Shown: piece by piece, positions 1 to 8,312 of the stretch
Numbering within the stretch: position 1 is the first letter of the stretch
Layout: each line of letters begins with the position of its first letter
Assembly (NCBI GenBank): GCA_003577005.1
Contig: QEUW01000034.1
Span: 1-59,160, forward strand
Source of the DNA: Chloroflexota bacterium
Lineage (GTDB): Bacteria > Chloroflexota > Anaerolineae > Caldilineales > Caldilineaceae
DNA length: 59,160 bases
Direction of reading: 5' to 3'
Made by a program: the position numbers and the translations under genes
Notes under the pieces: model-generated
The model's input: the letters and a program-made list of their open reading frames with translations, nothing else
What the model was told of the DNA's origin: nothing
Database searches by the model: none

Positions 1-1303
1 GGTCGATAGCCATGCTGCCACCCGAATTGTCGATGACAACTCGCGTGGGGTCGAGGGCGCGGGCCAGGCGGAGCAGCGCCTCGCTGGTGAGGGCGCTCGT
101 CGCCCGGTTCTCGTTGTGGATGCCCCAAATGACCACCGAGGGATGGTTGCGGTCGCGCCCGATCATGGCGCGCACTTCGCGCCGCCCGTGGTCGAGCAGA
201 CGAGGGCTGTCTTTGATCCAGGCCAGGCTGCTCTCCACGTAGACCAACGTGCCCATCTGGTCAGCCAGATCCAAAAAGCCCGGCGGCGGCGGACGCAGAT
301 GGGTGCGGATCAGGTTGAAACCAGCCTGCTTGGCCAGCGTGATCTCCCGCACCATCATCTCGTGGGTGGGTGGCGTCACCAACGTGACTGGATAATTCGG
401 CTGCAACAGTAGGCCGCGCAAGAAAATCGCTTCCCCGTTGAGAAAGAATTGACCGTTTTGGACGGTGAACTCGCGCATGCCAAAGGTCGTCGTCTGGCTG
501 TCCACCTCCTGGCCGGACTCGCTAACCCCAACGCGCACCTGGTAGAGATTGGGTATTGCGTGACTCCAGAGAAGAGGACGGGGTAGCGGGATACGATAGG
601 CGAAGTGAGATTCGCCCGGTGGCGCAAACACTTGCGATCTTGCTTCGGCGGCGGGGTTGCCATCTGGCCCGGTGATCTGAAGATAGAGTTCGGTGGGACG
701 ACTTTCGGTGTGGCCGTTGCGCACCGTCACCTCGACCAGCGCCTGTTCGCGCCGCAGGTCGGGTTCGACCGTCACAGCGTGGCAGGCGACGAGCGGACGG
801 CATTCGAGATAGACCTCACCCCACAAGCCGCCGTAGGTGTAATGCCAGCTCTGTTTAGCGACCGGTATCTCCCCAATGCGCAGGCCATCCACCGCTTTAT
901 GTCGCGACGGCGCCGCTATCCGCACCACGAGTTGGTTCTCGGCATCCCTGCGGGCCAGTGCGGTCACATCGAAGTGAAACGGTGTGTACTCACCTTCGTG
1001 AAAACCTACGTAGCGCCCGTTGAGCCAGACTGTGGCCTGATAACTGGCTCCCACAAAGTGCAAGTACAACACCTCTCCGTCCCACTCTGCCGGGATGGTG
1101 AAAAGCTTGCGGTAAAACCCTACGCCTTCGGCAGTTGGGTGGGTGCTATTCCACAGCGCCGGTGCTTGAACCCAGTGCGAGCGTTCATCGGGCCAGTTTT
1201 TATCCACCCAGCCGGAGCGAATGCCCTCGGCCTCGGTATCGAACGCCAGTTGCCACGGCCCAGAAAGGTCTAGTTGTGCCCTTGACTCTACGGTTGGGAT
1301 CAT
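1..1303 (-). CDS. Glycoside hydrolase family 2 protein (beta-galactosidase/beta-glucuronidase type), 3' end outside window
   Basis: About 434 codons are visible; the gene is open at the left edge. From the ATG at 1303 the translation shows a GH2 N-terminal sugar-binding domain (LDLSGPWQLAFD near residue 11; GVGFYRKLFTIP; TVWLNGRYVGFHEG), an immunoglobulin-like middle domain, then the start of the TIM barrel (FFLNGEAIFLRGLLLQPNYP). The acid/base region reads NHPSVVIWGIHNEN, where the Glu of the NE pair is the expected proton donor; the nucleophile would lie in the missing part. The family hydrolyses beta-galactosides, glucuronides or mannosides; the substrate cannot be read here. It is the last visible gene of the lacI-controlled sugar operon, 133 bp after the second permease. 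No good ribosome binding site precedes 1303, so the exact start is less sure than the identity. There is no signal peptide, so a cytoplasmic enzyme is likely. Confidence 0.88.
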   Translation of the reverse strand, partial: MIPTVESRAQLDLSGPWQLAFDTEAEGIRSGWVDKNWPDERSHWVQAPALWNSTHPTAEGVGFYRKLFTIPAEWDGEVLYLHFVGASYQATVWLNGRYVGFHEGEYTPFHFDVTALARRDAENQLVVRIAAPSRHKAVDGLRIGEIPVAKQSWHYTYGGLWGEVYLECRPLVACHAVTVEPDLRREQALVEVTVRNGHTESRPTELYLQITGPDGNPAAEARSQVFAPPGESHFAYRIPLPRPLLWSHAIPNLYQVRVGVSESGQEVDSQTTTFGMREFTVQNGQFFLNGEAIFLRGLLLQPNYPVTLVTPPTHEMMVREITLAKQAGFNLIRTHLRPPPPGFLDLADQMGTLVYVESSLAWIKDSPRLLDHGRREVRAMIGRDRNHPSVVIWGIHNENRATSALTSEALLRLARALDPTRVVIDNSGGSMAID

Positions 1304-1436
1304 GTTGCGGTGTGCTCGTTGTGTGGATGAAGGCCCTACCCGGTTTCACAGCTTGATCCGCAGATGGCCGGAGCAAAATCTGCGCAATCTGCGTAATCTG
1401 CGGACAAAAATCCACAGAGATCCTGGAGAACCCAAA

Positions 1437-2336
1437 TTATTTGGTAAAACCGGACATAAGGCCACTGATGATATTGCGCTGGACCAACGCAAACAGGATC
1501 ACAGCCGGTATCGCCACCATGACGCTAAAAGCCATCACCGGCCCCCACTCGATGCGCTGGAGCCCCATAAAATTGACGATCTGCACGGGTAGCAACCGCA
1601 ACTGGGGGGATTGGATGATGGTCAACGCCAGCACATATTCGTTCCAGGCATCGATAAATTGAAAGATGCCGACTGCGGCGACGCCGGGTAAGGCCAGCGG
1701 AACCACAATCCAGCGCAGCACGCCCAGGCGATTGCAGCCATCGATCCGGGCCTGTTCCTCGATTTCGACCGGGATCGAATCAAAATAGGCCTTGAGCCAC
1801 CACGTCGCCAGGGGAATGCCCACGGCGGCGTAGACGATCACCAAGCCCATCAAATTGTTGATCAAACCCAAGCGAGCCAGCATACCAAACAGGCCAATCA
1901 GCAAGAGGGTGCGGGGGATCATATAAAAGGTAAGCAGATACATGCCAAAGACCAGTTTGCCGCGAAAGCTGAAGCGCGAGAGCGCATAGCCGGCCGCCGC
2001 CGTCACCGAAAGGTTGAGCAGCGTGGCCAGCGAGGCAACGATCAGGCTGTTCAATGTGGATCGCCCGATCATGGCGTTGGGGTTCCTGAGCACGCTGGTA
2101 TAGTTTTCGAGCGTCGGCTGGATCGGCCAAAACTGAATCTGTGCGCTACGCATGAATTCGGGAGTTTCAAAGGAGGTCTTAACCATCCAGACAATGGGCA
2201 GCAGACAGATCAAGCTCAGCGACCCGGCCAACAGATAGAGGATCAGCAATCGGAGCAGCCCGCGCAGCCGCCCCGTGCTCAACGAACCGACTGCGGGGTA
2301 TTGTCTCTTGGTCCAGCCAACCAGGTCTATCTGCAT
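1437..2336 (-). CDS. Carbohydrate ABC transporter permease, MalG-like (CUT1 family)
   Basis: The 299-residue protein has about six hydrophobic segments and the CUT1 permease EAA loop near residues 190-215 (EEQARIDGCNRLGVLRWIVV, followed by PLALPG), which docks the ATPase in the membrane transporter. The C-terminal IISGLMSGFTK ending is typical of MalG-like subunits. It follows the other permease by 124 bp on the same strand and precedes the GH2 gene, so it is the second channel subunit of the same sugar importer. No ATPase gene is visible in the window; many CUT1 systems use a shared MsmK-type ATPase encoded elsewhere. Confidence 0.93.
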   Translation of the reverse strand: MQIDLVGWTKRQYPAVGSLSTGRLRGLLRLLILYLLAGSLSLICLLPIVWMVKTSFETPEFMRSAQIQFWPIQPTLENYTSVLRNPNAMIGRSTLNSLIVASLATLLNLSVTAAAGYALSRFSFRGKLVFGMYLLTFYMIPRTLLLIGLFGMLARLGLINNLMGLVIVYAAVGIPLATWWLKAYFDSIPVEIEEQARIDGCNRLGVLRWIVVPLALPGVAAVGIFQFIDAWNEYVLALTIIQSPQLRLLPVQIVNFMGLQRIEWGPVMAFSVMVAIPAVILFALVQRNIISGLMSGFTK

Positions 2337-2387
2337 CGATTGATCCTCTTTGCACTTGCCAATCTTGTCGATCTATCCTTCGCTCTG

Positions 2388-2443
2388 TTTGAAAACCGGA
2401 GTCATCTGTAGAGGTAGAAGTCTCGCAAGATCCGGTTTTCAAA
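2388..2443. repeat. Perfect 13-bp inverted repeat between the two permease genes
   Basis: TTTGAAAACCGGA at 2388-2400 is exactly complementary to TCCGGTTTTCAAA at 2431-2443, with a 30-base loop. In the minus-strand mRNA it forms a hairpin between the two permease genes. No T-run follows, so a simple intrinsic terminator is unlikely; an mRNA-stabilising or processing hairpin that sets the ratio of upstream to downstream products is plausible. Confidence 0.7.
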
Positions 2444-2460
2444 GCAACCGCAGTATCTAT

Positions 2461-3378
2461 CTATTCGGTGACGGCGCGCAGCTCGCGCCGCGCATTCCAG
2501 ACCATGATGCCCGCCAGGGCGATCATCGACATGACCGAGATAGCCGCACCGCGCCCCAGATGACTCCAGCGGAAGGCCTCAAACCAAGCTAGAATGGGCA
2601 AGGTCATCGACCCATAGGCAAACGACCCACCGCCCGCGCCGATGACCAAAATAATGTCAAAATGGTTCCACCACCAGAGGATGTGTAACATCACGGCAAC
2701 GACAACAACCGTACGCAGGTGCGGCAGCGTCACATAGCGGAAACGGTCGGTCAGGTTTGCGCCATCGACTTTGGCCGCTTCATAAAGTTCGCGCGGGATA
2801 CCCTGCAAGCCCGACAACAGCATCAGACTCATAAAGGGGAAACCTTGCCATATACCCACCACGATCAGCGGCCACAACGGCGAGTTGGGCTGCGCCACCC
2901 ACGCCTTTGGCCCGCTGAGGAGACCGACCAGTTGGAGATAATGGTTGATCAGCCCGTAAAACGGGTCGTACATCCACTGCCAGGTCAGGGCCAGGATGAC
3001 CGTGGGCATGGCGATGGGCACGAGCACAGCCGTGCGGAAAAAGAGACGACCGGGAAATTGTTCATTCAACACCAACGCCGTCAACAAACCGATGACCAAC
3101 TGGCCGCTCACCACGGCTCCCGTCCAATAGAGACTTTGGACGGCGGCCTGCTTAAAGAACTTTGATGCGCCAATGTTGCCCGTCATGATCTGCCGGTAGT
3201 TGTCCAGGCCAATGAACTCGATCTGGTCGCCGATCCAGCCGATGTTGGTAAACGAATAGCGGATGCCACTCAACAGCGGGTAGAGTGAAAAGAGCAAGAG
3301 CATCAGCGCCGCCGGAGCCAGGAAAAGGTAGGGGAGCAATGTTTTGAGGGCGGATTTGCGCTGAACGAGTTGACTCAT
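2461..3378 (-). CDS. Carbohydrate ABC transporter permease, MalF/UgpA-like (CUT1 family)
   Basis: This 305-residue integral membrane protein has a hydrophobic first segment (LFLAPAALMLLLFSLYPLL), a periplasmic loop and the EAA motif near residues 205-225 (ELYEAAKVDGANLTDRFRYV, followed by TLPHLR). These mark a MalF/UgpA-type permease that forms a heterodimer with the MalG-like subunit encoded just downstream. It lies 59 bp after the binding-protein gene on the same strand. The ATG at 3378 is followed by the usual short cytoplasmic N-terminus. Confidence 0.93.
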   Translation of the reverse strand: MSQLVQRKSALKTLLPYLFLAPAALMLLLFSLYPLLSGIRYSFTNIGWIGDQIEFIGLDNYRQIMTGNIGASKFFKQAAVQSLYWTGAVVSGQLVIGLLTALVLNEQFPGRLFFRTAVLVPIAMPTVILALTWQWMYDPFYGLINHYLQLVGLLSGPKAWVAQPNSPLWPLIVVGIWQGFPFMSLMLLSGLQGIPRELYEAAKVDGANLTDRFRYVTLPHLRTVVVVAVMLHILWWWNHFDIILVIGAGGGSFAYGSMTLPILAWFEAFRWSHLGRGAAISVMSMIALAGIMVWNARRELRAVTE

Positions 3379-3437
3379 GCGGACCTCCAGGCACCGCCCC
3401 GGCCCGATGGCGCGGAGCGGTGCGCAACAAATCGGTG

Positions 3438-4844
3438 TTATTGATTCAGGACGATCTCGGCCTGTTCTTGCAGCAGCTCGTTTGCCTCGGCAAAGGTGCG
3501 CGTGCCTTCGACGACCTCCATCAACGTGGGCGCGACAATCGTATCGCGGAACTCCACGAGATAGGGGTTGAAGGGCGTGGTGAAGACCTGGCTGCGATCC
3601 AGGTAATCACGGATGATGTCCCAGGCCGGGTCGCTCGCAAACGGCTCGAACTCGAGCGCCTCGTAGTTGCCCGGCAACATGCCATTACCGTGGGCATAGA
3701 TGGCCAGATTCTCCGGCTTCATCAGCCAGAAGACAAATTCCGCTGCTTCTTCGGGATGTTCGCAGACCGTGGTGATCACCATGCCCTCGCCACCGGCCTT
3801 GTAGAAGACCGTCTCCCCCAGCTCGAAGGGGGTGGGCATGGCCGCAAACTCGAAGTCTGGGTAGTTATCGTGGATGATCGGGATGGCAAAAGATTCGCGG
3901 ATGATCATCGAGGCCAGGCCATCCACAAAGGCCTGGTGTAGCGTGTCGCCACCGATCCCAATTGCCAGTTCGGGTGAAATACCCTCTTGGATCGGCGTCA
4001 GGAATCTCTCATAGGCTTCCGCCCCTGCTTCATCTAGATACCAGCCCCACGTTCCATTTTCCTGGCGAATCACGGGACCGCCCATGCGCTGCTGCGCAAA
4101 GGTCAGACCCCACTCCCACACTTTTTCGGGGTCGAGCCGGGGCAGCAGACCCCACTGCACCACCTGCTCCGGGTCAAAGCCTTCTTCGCCCAGATGGTTG
4201 CCGTTAACGTCCAGCGTCAACAGACGGGCCATCTCATGCAACTCATCCCAGGACCAGGGGTCGTCTACGGTGGCCGGCGTGATGCCGGCGGCCTCCAGGT
4301 GAGCCGGGTTGTAGAGCACCATTAGCATCGGCTCCCACAACACGGTGGCGCTGGAGACAATCGCGCCATCGTCGGGATACTCACGCGCGGCCCACTGCTC
4401 CTCGGTTGTCAAGGCGCGCCGTTCGTCGGTGAGGTAGGGCCGCAGGTCGATGATCCATCCTTTGCGATACCAGTTTTGCGCACCCCCTTCGGATTCCCAT
4501 TCGACCACGCAGGCGATCCCGCCGCCGGCTGCAATCCCACTCTGCACATAGGTCTCACCCTGACCCCAATCACCTTGGACGTATTCGACCTGGATACGAC
4601 CGGCGTATTCTTCGTTGAATTTGTCAACCAGGGCCTGGCGACCGCCGATGCTGGACGGGAACCAGGCTGTGCTCCACAGTTGGACAACCACAGGTTCGGT
4701 CGCTGCGTCGCTCGATCCAGCGGCGGGAGCCGCCTCAGCGCCATCCGGCGCAGTCGCAGGCGCAGCAGCCGGTGTACAGGCTGCCATCAACAGCAGAATC
4801 ACCGTCGCAAACAGAACAAGACGTAATGCTTTAGCGTTCCTCAT
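3438..4844 (-). CDS. Extracellular sugar-binding lipoprotein of an ABC transporter (family 1)
   Basis: I place the start at the ATG at 4844 because GGAGG lies 8 bases upstream and the protein then begins with a clean lipoprotein signal (MRNAKALRLVLFATVILLLM, then the lipobox MAAC). The longer frame upstream to 4925 has no such site. The mature protein starts with an Ala/Pro linker and has family-1 solute-binding features (LWSTAWFPSS, VKFVFWLMKPENLAIY-like segment near the C-terminus). It should capture an oligosaccharide or glycoside outside the membrane and hand it to the two permeases downstream. It is about 468 residues, usual for the family. Ligand unknown. Confidence 0.92.
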   Translation of the reverse strand: MRNAKALRLVLFATVILLLMAACTPAAAPATAPDGAEAAPAAGSSDAATEPVVVQLWSTAWFPSSIGGRQALVDKFNEEYAGRIQVEYVQGDWGQGETYVQSGIAAGGGIACVVEWESEGGAQNWYRKGWIIDLRPYLTDERRALTTEEQWAAREYPDDGAIVSSATVLWEPMLMVLYNPAHLEAAGITPATVDDPWSWDELHEMARLLTLDVNGNHLGEEGFDPEQVVQWGLLPRLDPEKVWEWGLTFAQQRMGGPVIRQENGTWGWYLDEAGAEAYERFLTPIQEGISPELAIGIGGDTLHQAFVDGLASMIIRESFAIPIIHDNYPDFEFAAMPTPFELGETVFYKAGGEGMVITTVCEHPEEAAEFVFWLMKPENLAIYAHGNGMLPGNYEALEFEPFASDPAWDIIRDYLDRSQVFTTPFNPYLVEFRDTIVAPTLMEVVEGTRTFAEANELLQEQAEIVLNQ

Positions 4845-4992
4845 GCCGTTCCTCCTCATCATCCAATCGGCGGCTGCCGAAAGTCGAAATGGCGCAAGCA
4901 CATGCGCGGGTTTTACCCAATTCATCCGTTGTGGCTATTGATTTCATGCACTCTCCATAGGCAATCTCATTTCTGGCCTTGTGGGCCGACAA

Positions 4993-5016
4993 GACAACTT
5001 GATGAATTCAGTTGTC
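4993..5016. terminator. Weak hairpin in the gap between the ferritin-like gene and the binding-protein gene
   Basis: GACAACT at 4993-4999 and AGTTGTC at 5010-5016 form a 7-bp stem with a 10-base loop inside the 276-bp gap 4845-5120. On the minus strand it lies about 100 bases after the stop of the upstream gene and is followed by TTGTC rather than a real T-run. It may be a partial terminator or an operator. Nothing else was recognised in this gap. Confidence 0.3.
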
Positions 5017-5120
5017 CTGCAGCGGATCGTTTGAGGGAACATGAGCCGTGTGGTTTTGGGGAGCGAACACGGCCCTGCGGCTCAGCTACACCAGTGCGAC
5101 TATTGTGCCACGGGTGGCGC

Positions 5121-6491
5121 TCAATCCGTGGCCGCCATGGTCTTCGGAGCAACGCGACCCTCCGCCCGAGCTGCTGCCGCTTCCCGCTCCGTCACCGACC
5201 GGTAAAAGTCTTGCCACCAGTTGGCCCGCTCCAGCTTCATATCTTCCTGTCTGATGTTGTCATACTGCTGGTACACTTCCTGAAAGGTCTGTTGCATCTC
5301 TTCGCCGGAGGCAAAGGCGGGTTTTAACCATTTGCGCCCAATCTGCGTGTGGAGCACCTCGTCTGCCCAGTCATAATCAAGAAAGGTAGTGGCAAGCGGA
5401 TCGCCCACCGTCTGCGCCGTCTCGAAGTGGTAACGCCGACCGGTGGGCCGCATGGCGTTCTGTTCGATCCCCCACAGGAGGGTATAGCGGTCGCGCGGCG
5501 CTAGTTGGGTGTTGGGGAACTCGGCAAAGCTGATCTCGTGGGGCACAGCCGTCCAGTCCAACCCGAGCCGCTCAAAGGCAATCTCGCCCATCATGGCGTG
5601 ACGCGCCTCGTCCCAAAGATGGCGGGCCAGGTCATGATAAAACTCCCACGGCTGGTCTTTCCAGTCGTGGAGGATCAAGGCGATCAGTTCGGGCACGTGC
5701 ATTTCCGTCAGCCGGACGTACAGGTTCCACCAGTTGGTTTCCGTCAGCGGCGCGTCAGCGTCAGGGCGCACACCTCTTGAGTTCCACAAATGGGCGAAGC
5801 GTTCATCGCGGCGTGGCGTCCGCACCGGTATAAAGGGTTCGGTTGCACGGCTAGCGGGCAATTCCTCGGCTGCGGGGCGAGGATCATCGCCAGAGACCCC
5901 ACCGGCGGCTGCCAGATACGACTGAAGATGTTCGGCCCAGCTTGTGGACAATTGCGTTTGCCCATTCTGATGCGGGTGCGTGGCGAGCGCCGCTAGCGCA
6001 CGCCTTCCCCAGTCGAGTTGCTCTTCTTCCTCCAAGAGGATAAATTTTAGCAGCCGCAACGTGGGCTGATCAGCCAGCGGATTGGCCGTGGCGATATGGT
6101 GCTTCATGGCCGCAACCAACGCCGGTTTTAGCACCTGATACACGCCAGTGAGGAGCTCAAGCGTACTTTGCGAACGCAGCAGTTCCTGAAAGAAGGTTTC
6201 GAGCGCCGGGTCGGGGACGCGATCCAGGTGCAGGGGTGGCGTGCGCATCTCTGCCACTCGGTTGCGGAGCCAGGTGCTATGTTCCGCATCCTGCCAGAGA
6301 TGGAGTGAGAGCGCGGCTTTTACTTCCCATTCGGGCACGCTGTTGATGTGGGCAGCGAGACACAGAGTCGTTTGCCCTTCGATGTACAAGTAGCGACGCA
6401 GCATGGCGACGGTGCGCTCGATTCCATAGCCTGCCTTTGCTCCTTCCGCATGAGTACAGAGGCCGGCCAGCGGTGGGACGCCTGATTTCAT
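5121..6491 (-). CDS. Ferritin-like (di-iron-type helical bundle) protein of unknown function
   Basis: I do not recognise an assigned function for this 456-residue protein. It looks like two tandem ferritin-like helical bundles. The first (about 30-180) carries DAEHSTW and an acidic LEEEEQLDWG helix; the second (about 230-410) carries WDEARHAMMGE and DWADEVLHTQIG. These ExxH-like motifs are what di-iron carboxylate proteins use to bind metal. There is no signal peptide or membrane segment. The ATG overlaps the lacI stop by 4 bases (ATGA) and follows GAGGAGAGG, so it is translationally coupled to lacI and sits inside a sugar operon, which is odd. It could be an oxidoreductase acting on a glycoside, a desaturase-like enzyme, or a structural ferritin-fold protein. 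Confidence 0.6.
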   Translation of the reverse strand: MKSGVPPLAGLCTHAEGAKAGYGIERTVAMLRRYLYIEGQTTLCLAAHINSVPEWEVKAALSLHLWQDAEHSTWLRNRVAEMRTPPLHLDRVPDPALETFFQELLRSQSTLELLTGVYQVLKPALVAAMKHHIATANPLADQPTLRLLKFILLEEEEQLDWGRRALAALATHPHQNGQTQLSTSWAEHLQSYLAAAGGVSGDDPRPAAEELPASRATEPFIPVRTPRRDERFAHLWNSRGVRPDADAPLTETNWWNLYVRLTEMHVPELIALILHDWKDQPWEFYHDLARHLWDEARHAMMGEIAFERLGLDWTAVPHEISFAEFPNTQLAPRDRYTLLWGIEQNAMRPTGRRYHFETAQTVGDPLATTFLDYDWADEVLHTQIGRKWLKPAFASGEEMQQTFQEVYQQYDNIRQEDMKLERANWWQDFYRSVTEREAAAARAEGRVAPKTMAATD

Positions 6492-7573
6492 CGAATCCTC
6501 TCCTCTTTCTTCTCAAATATAGGGCGAACTGTTGCCGGCTCGCCACTACGCGGACGAGCCGTTGATTCCCTAATAACCAGCGAAAAGTCGATTGGGATCC
6601 GGACCGGGTCGGTGCGGCCCTGTAATCGCTCGATGAGTTTGGTAGCACTGATCGCACCCAACTCGCGCGGCGATTGACGGATGGTGGTAAGTGGGGGAGT
6701 GACAAGCGCGGCTTCATCGATGTCATCAAAGCCGACGATGGAGAGGTCTTGCGGAATCTGGTAGCCGTGTCGTTGTGCGGTCTCCAGCGCACCAAACGCA
6801 CTATAATCATTGGCACAGAAGACTGCTGTGGGTGGCTCCGGTAGGTTGAGCAAGGTGCTCATTGCCTGGCGGCCGCCCTCTTGAGTGTAGTCGCCATATA
6901 CCAGCAACTCCTCACAGACCGGCAACCCCGCCACTTCAAAGGCGCGCCGGAAGCCGGCCAGACGCTTGATGCCGGTCGGTGTATCCACCGGCCCTTGAAT
7001 AAACGCAATCCGGCGGTGCCCTAACGCAAGTAGATGTTCCACAGCGGCCTGTGCGCCCCCTTGATTGTTGCCACCTACCCAATCCCAGTGGGAGGGTGGC
7101 TCTTCGACCGCCACAAAATCGCCGATAATCACCACTGGGATCGACTTGCCCATAAAACGGCTGACCTGCTCGTGCGTCACGTGATACGGGTGCAAAATGA
7201 GACCGCTGATCCACCCCATGAGTGAGCGTAAGAAGCGCACCTCACGCTCGAGGAGGCCATCTGTACTGCAAACGATGACGGAATAATCGTGTCTATCCGT
7301 TATATCCTGAATGGCGCGCGCCACGTGCGACCAGTAGGGGTTGCTGATATCGGGAACAATCAGGGCTAGCAGCGGAATCGTCCGGTTATTCAAGGCCTGA
7401 GCCAGCCGGTTGGGCCGATAGTTGAGCGCCTCAATGGCATCCAAAACCTGTTTGCGTAGCTTTGGACTGACATAGTGCGTGTCATTTATGACATGCGAAA
7501 CAGTAGCGACGGACACATCGGCGCGCCGCGCAACGTCGCGAATAGTCACCTTGTTCAATTTGGAACACTCCAT
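6488..7573 (-). CDS. LacI-family transcriptional regulator of the glycoside operon
   Basis: The 361-residue protein starts with a classic LacI helix-turn-helix (VTIRDVARRADVSVATVSHV at about 8-27) and the hinge (NYRPNRLAQALNNR), followed by a periplasmic-binding-protein-like ligand domain ending in VPIDFSLVIRESTARPR-type residues. It should bind a sugar and release operator DNA. The gene is first in its operon; a 14-bp perfect palindrome overlaps its own start codon and a consensus promoter lies just upstream, so it very probably represses itself and the genes behind it. Downstream coupling to the ferritin-like gene is by an ATGA overlap. Confidence 0.95.
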   Translation of the reverse strand: MECSKLNKVTIRDVARRADVSVATVSHVINDTHYVSPKLRKQVLDAIEALNYRPNRLAQALNNRTIPLLALIVPDISNPYWSHVARAIQDITDRHDYSVIVCSTDGLLEREVRFLRSLMGWISGLILHPYHVTHEQVSRFMGKSIPVVIIGDFVAVEEPPSHWDWVGGNNQGGAQAAVEHLLALGHRRIAFIQGPVDTPTGIKRLAGFRRAFEVAGLPVCEELLVYGDYTQEGGRQAMSTLLNLPEPPTAVFCANDYSAFGALETAQRHGYQIPQDLSIVGFDDIDEAALVTPPLTTIRQSPRELGAISATKLIERLQGRTDPVRIPIDFSLVIRESTARPRSGEPATVRPIFEKKEERIR

Positions 7574-7586
7574 TTAACCGGTTAAA
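7573..7586. promoter_or_regulatory. LacI-type operator overlapping the lacI start codon
   Basis: TTTAACCGGTTAAA is a perfect 14-bp palindrome with the central CpG typical of LacI-family operators. It begins at the A of the lacI ATG (7573) and covers the predicted transcription start. No second copy was found in the operon. Confidence 0.75.
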
Positions 7587-7589
7587 TCG

Positions 7590-7618
7590 ATTATACTATA
7601 GCTTTTGTATGCCGTCAA
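7590..7618 (-). promoter_or_regulatory. Sigma-70-type promoter of the lacI/glycoside operon
   Basis: On the minus strand TTGACG (7618-7613) and TATAAT (7595-7590) are separated by exactly 17 bases. Transcription would start near 7583, leaving a leader of only about 10 bases before the lacI ATG and placing the start inside the palindromic operator. Confidence 0.75.
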
Positions 7619-7729
7619 TAGCAGTTTTGCCCGCCCAATCCCTTCGGTTGACAGCCGGCATGGCTGCCGCTATACTGTCAGATACCGCCCGCCTACTGAA
7701 CATATCGAGACCGAAATAGGCCACCCCCC

Positions 7730-7906
7730 ATGAACCAGCGTACCTACCGCAACTTCGCTCTAGTCGCCGAGCGCACCGATATTTCTCCCTGGCTAGATGT
7801 CGAACAGGAATGGCAACGTCTGCAACAGGAGCTCGGCAAGCTGCAAGCCAAAGGCGTCCTCACACTGGAGCGCCTGCCCAGCGCTACGGTCGATTGGCGC
7901 GTGTAG
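7730..7906 (+). CDS. Small protein of unknown function
   Basis: This 58-codon frame starts at ATG 7730 and encodes a hydrophilic, helix-prone peptide (MNQRTYRNFALVAERT at the start; QEWQRLQQELGKLQAKGV in the middle). Third positions are strongly G/C-rich, as in real genes here, but no clear ribosome binding site precedes it. It overlaps the 3' part of a minus-strand frame (7744-8055), and only one of the two is likely real over that stretch. No family recognised. Confidence 0.4.
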   Translation: MNQRTYRNFALVAERTDISPWLDVEQEWQRLQQELGKLQAKGVLTLERLPSATVDWRV

Positions 7907-8055
7907 AGTACAATGGCCGCTTCGCCGATCCGCTTGCGCGCTGTCTCCATTGCCGCCTCAAACTCCGCCGCCGTCAATGCTGTGATCCGCTGGCCATCAT
8001 GCACTCGCGCCACCAACAGCAACGCCCGAGCATACATCCACCGGTGCTCGCTCAT
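7744..8055 (-). CDS. Small hypothetical protein, third gene of a tiny-gene cassette
   Basis: From the ATG at 8055 the frame gives 103 residues. The first ~50 (SEHRWMYARALLLVARVHDG, then an Ala/Glu-rich helix) look like a coding sequence; the rest becomes Ser/Cys/Arg-rich and is antisense to the plus-strand frame at 7730-7906, so the true gene may originally have ended elsewhere. It follows the coiled-coil gene by 26 bp on the same strand. No family recognised. Confidence 0.4.
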   Translation of the reverse strand: MSEHRWMYARALLLVARVHDGQRITALTAAEFEAAMETARKRIGEAAIVLYTRQSTVALGRRSSVRTPLACSLPSSCCRRCHSCSTSSQGEISVRSATRAKLR

Positions 8056-8081
8056 CACCCCCCGCAGCCCCCGGCGGCTGG

Positions 8082-8312
8082 CTACCGGCCTGAGAAATGC
8101 AGGGCACCCAACAATAGCGCATCCGCCACCGTTGAACGCAACCTGCGCAACTCGCCATCGCGCAAGCGCCGGCACAAGTAGCGGTTCTCCTGTCGCAGTC
8201 TCGCATTCTCATACACCAGCCGGTCCCGCTCTTGCAGCAATTGCACCAGTTCTGCCCGCAGCGCCTGGTAATCCTTGCTCTCCCCCAGCAGCGCCAAGAC
8301 TCGGTCAATCAT
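8082..8312 (-). CDS. Small coiled-coil protein of unknown function
   Basis: I take the ATG at 8312, where the start overlaps the stop of the upstream gene (TGATGATTGA arrangement), giving 76 residues. The protein is one long predicted coiled coil (LRAELVQLLQERDRLVYENA, RLRQENRYLCRRLRDGELRR) with a short hydrophobic end. Overlap with the gene before it and the short gap to the gene after it argue for a co-transcribed three-gene cassette. Function unknown. Confidence 0.5.
   Translation of the reverse strand: MIDRVLALLGESKDYQALRAELVQLLQERDRLVYENARLRQENRYLCRRLRDGELRRLRSTVADALLLGALHFSGR

Noticed and set aside
605..1273. 222-residue plus-strand ORF at the left edge
   Set aside because: Antisense shadow of the GH2 gene, which shows unmistakable family motifs on the minus strand.
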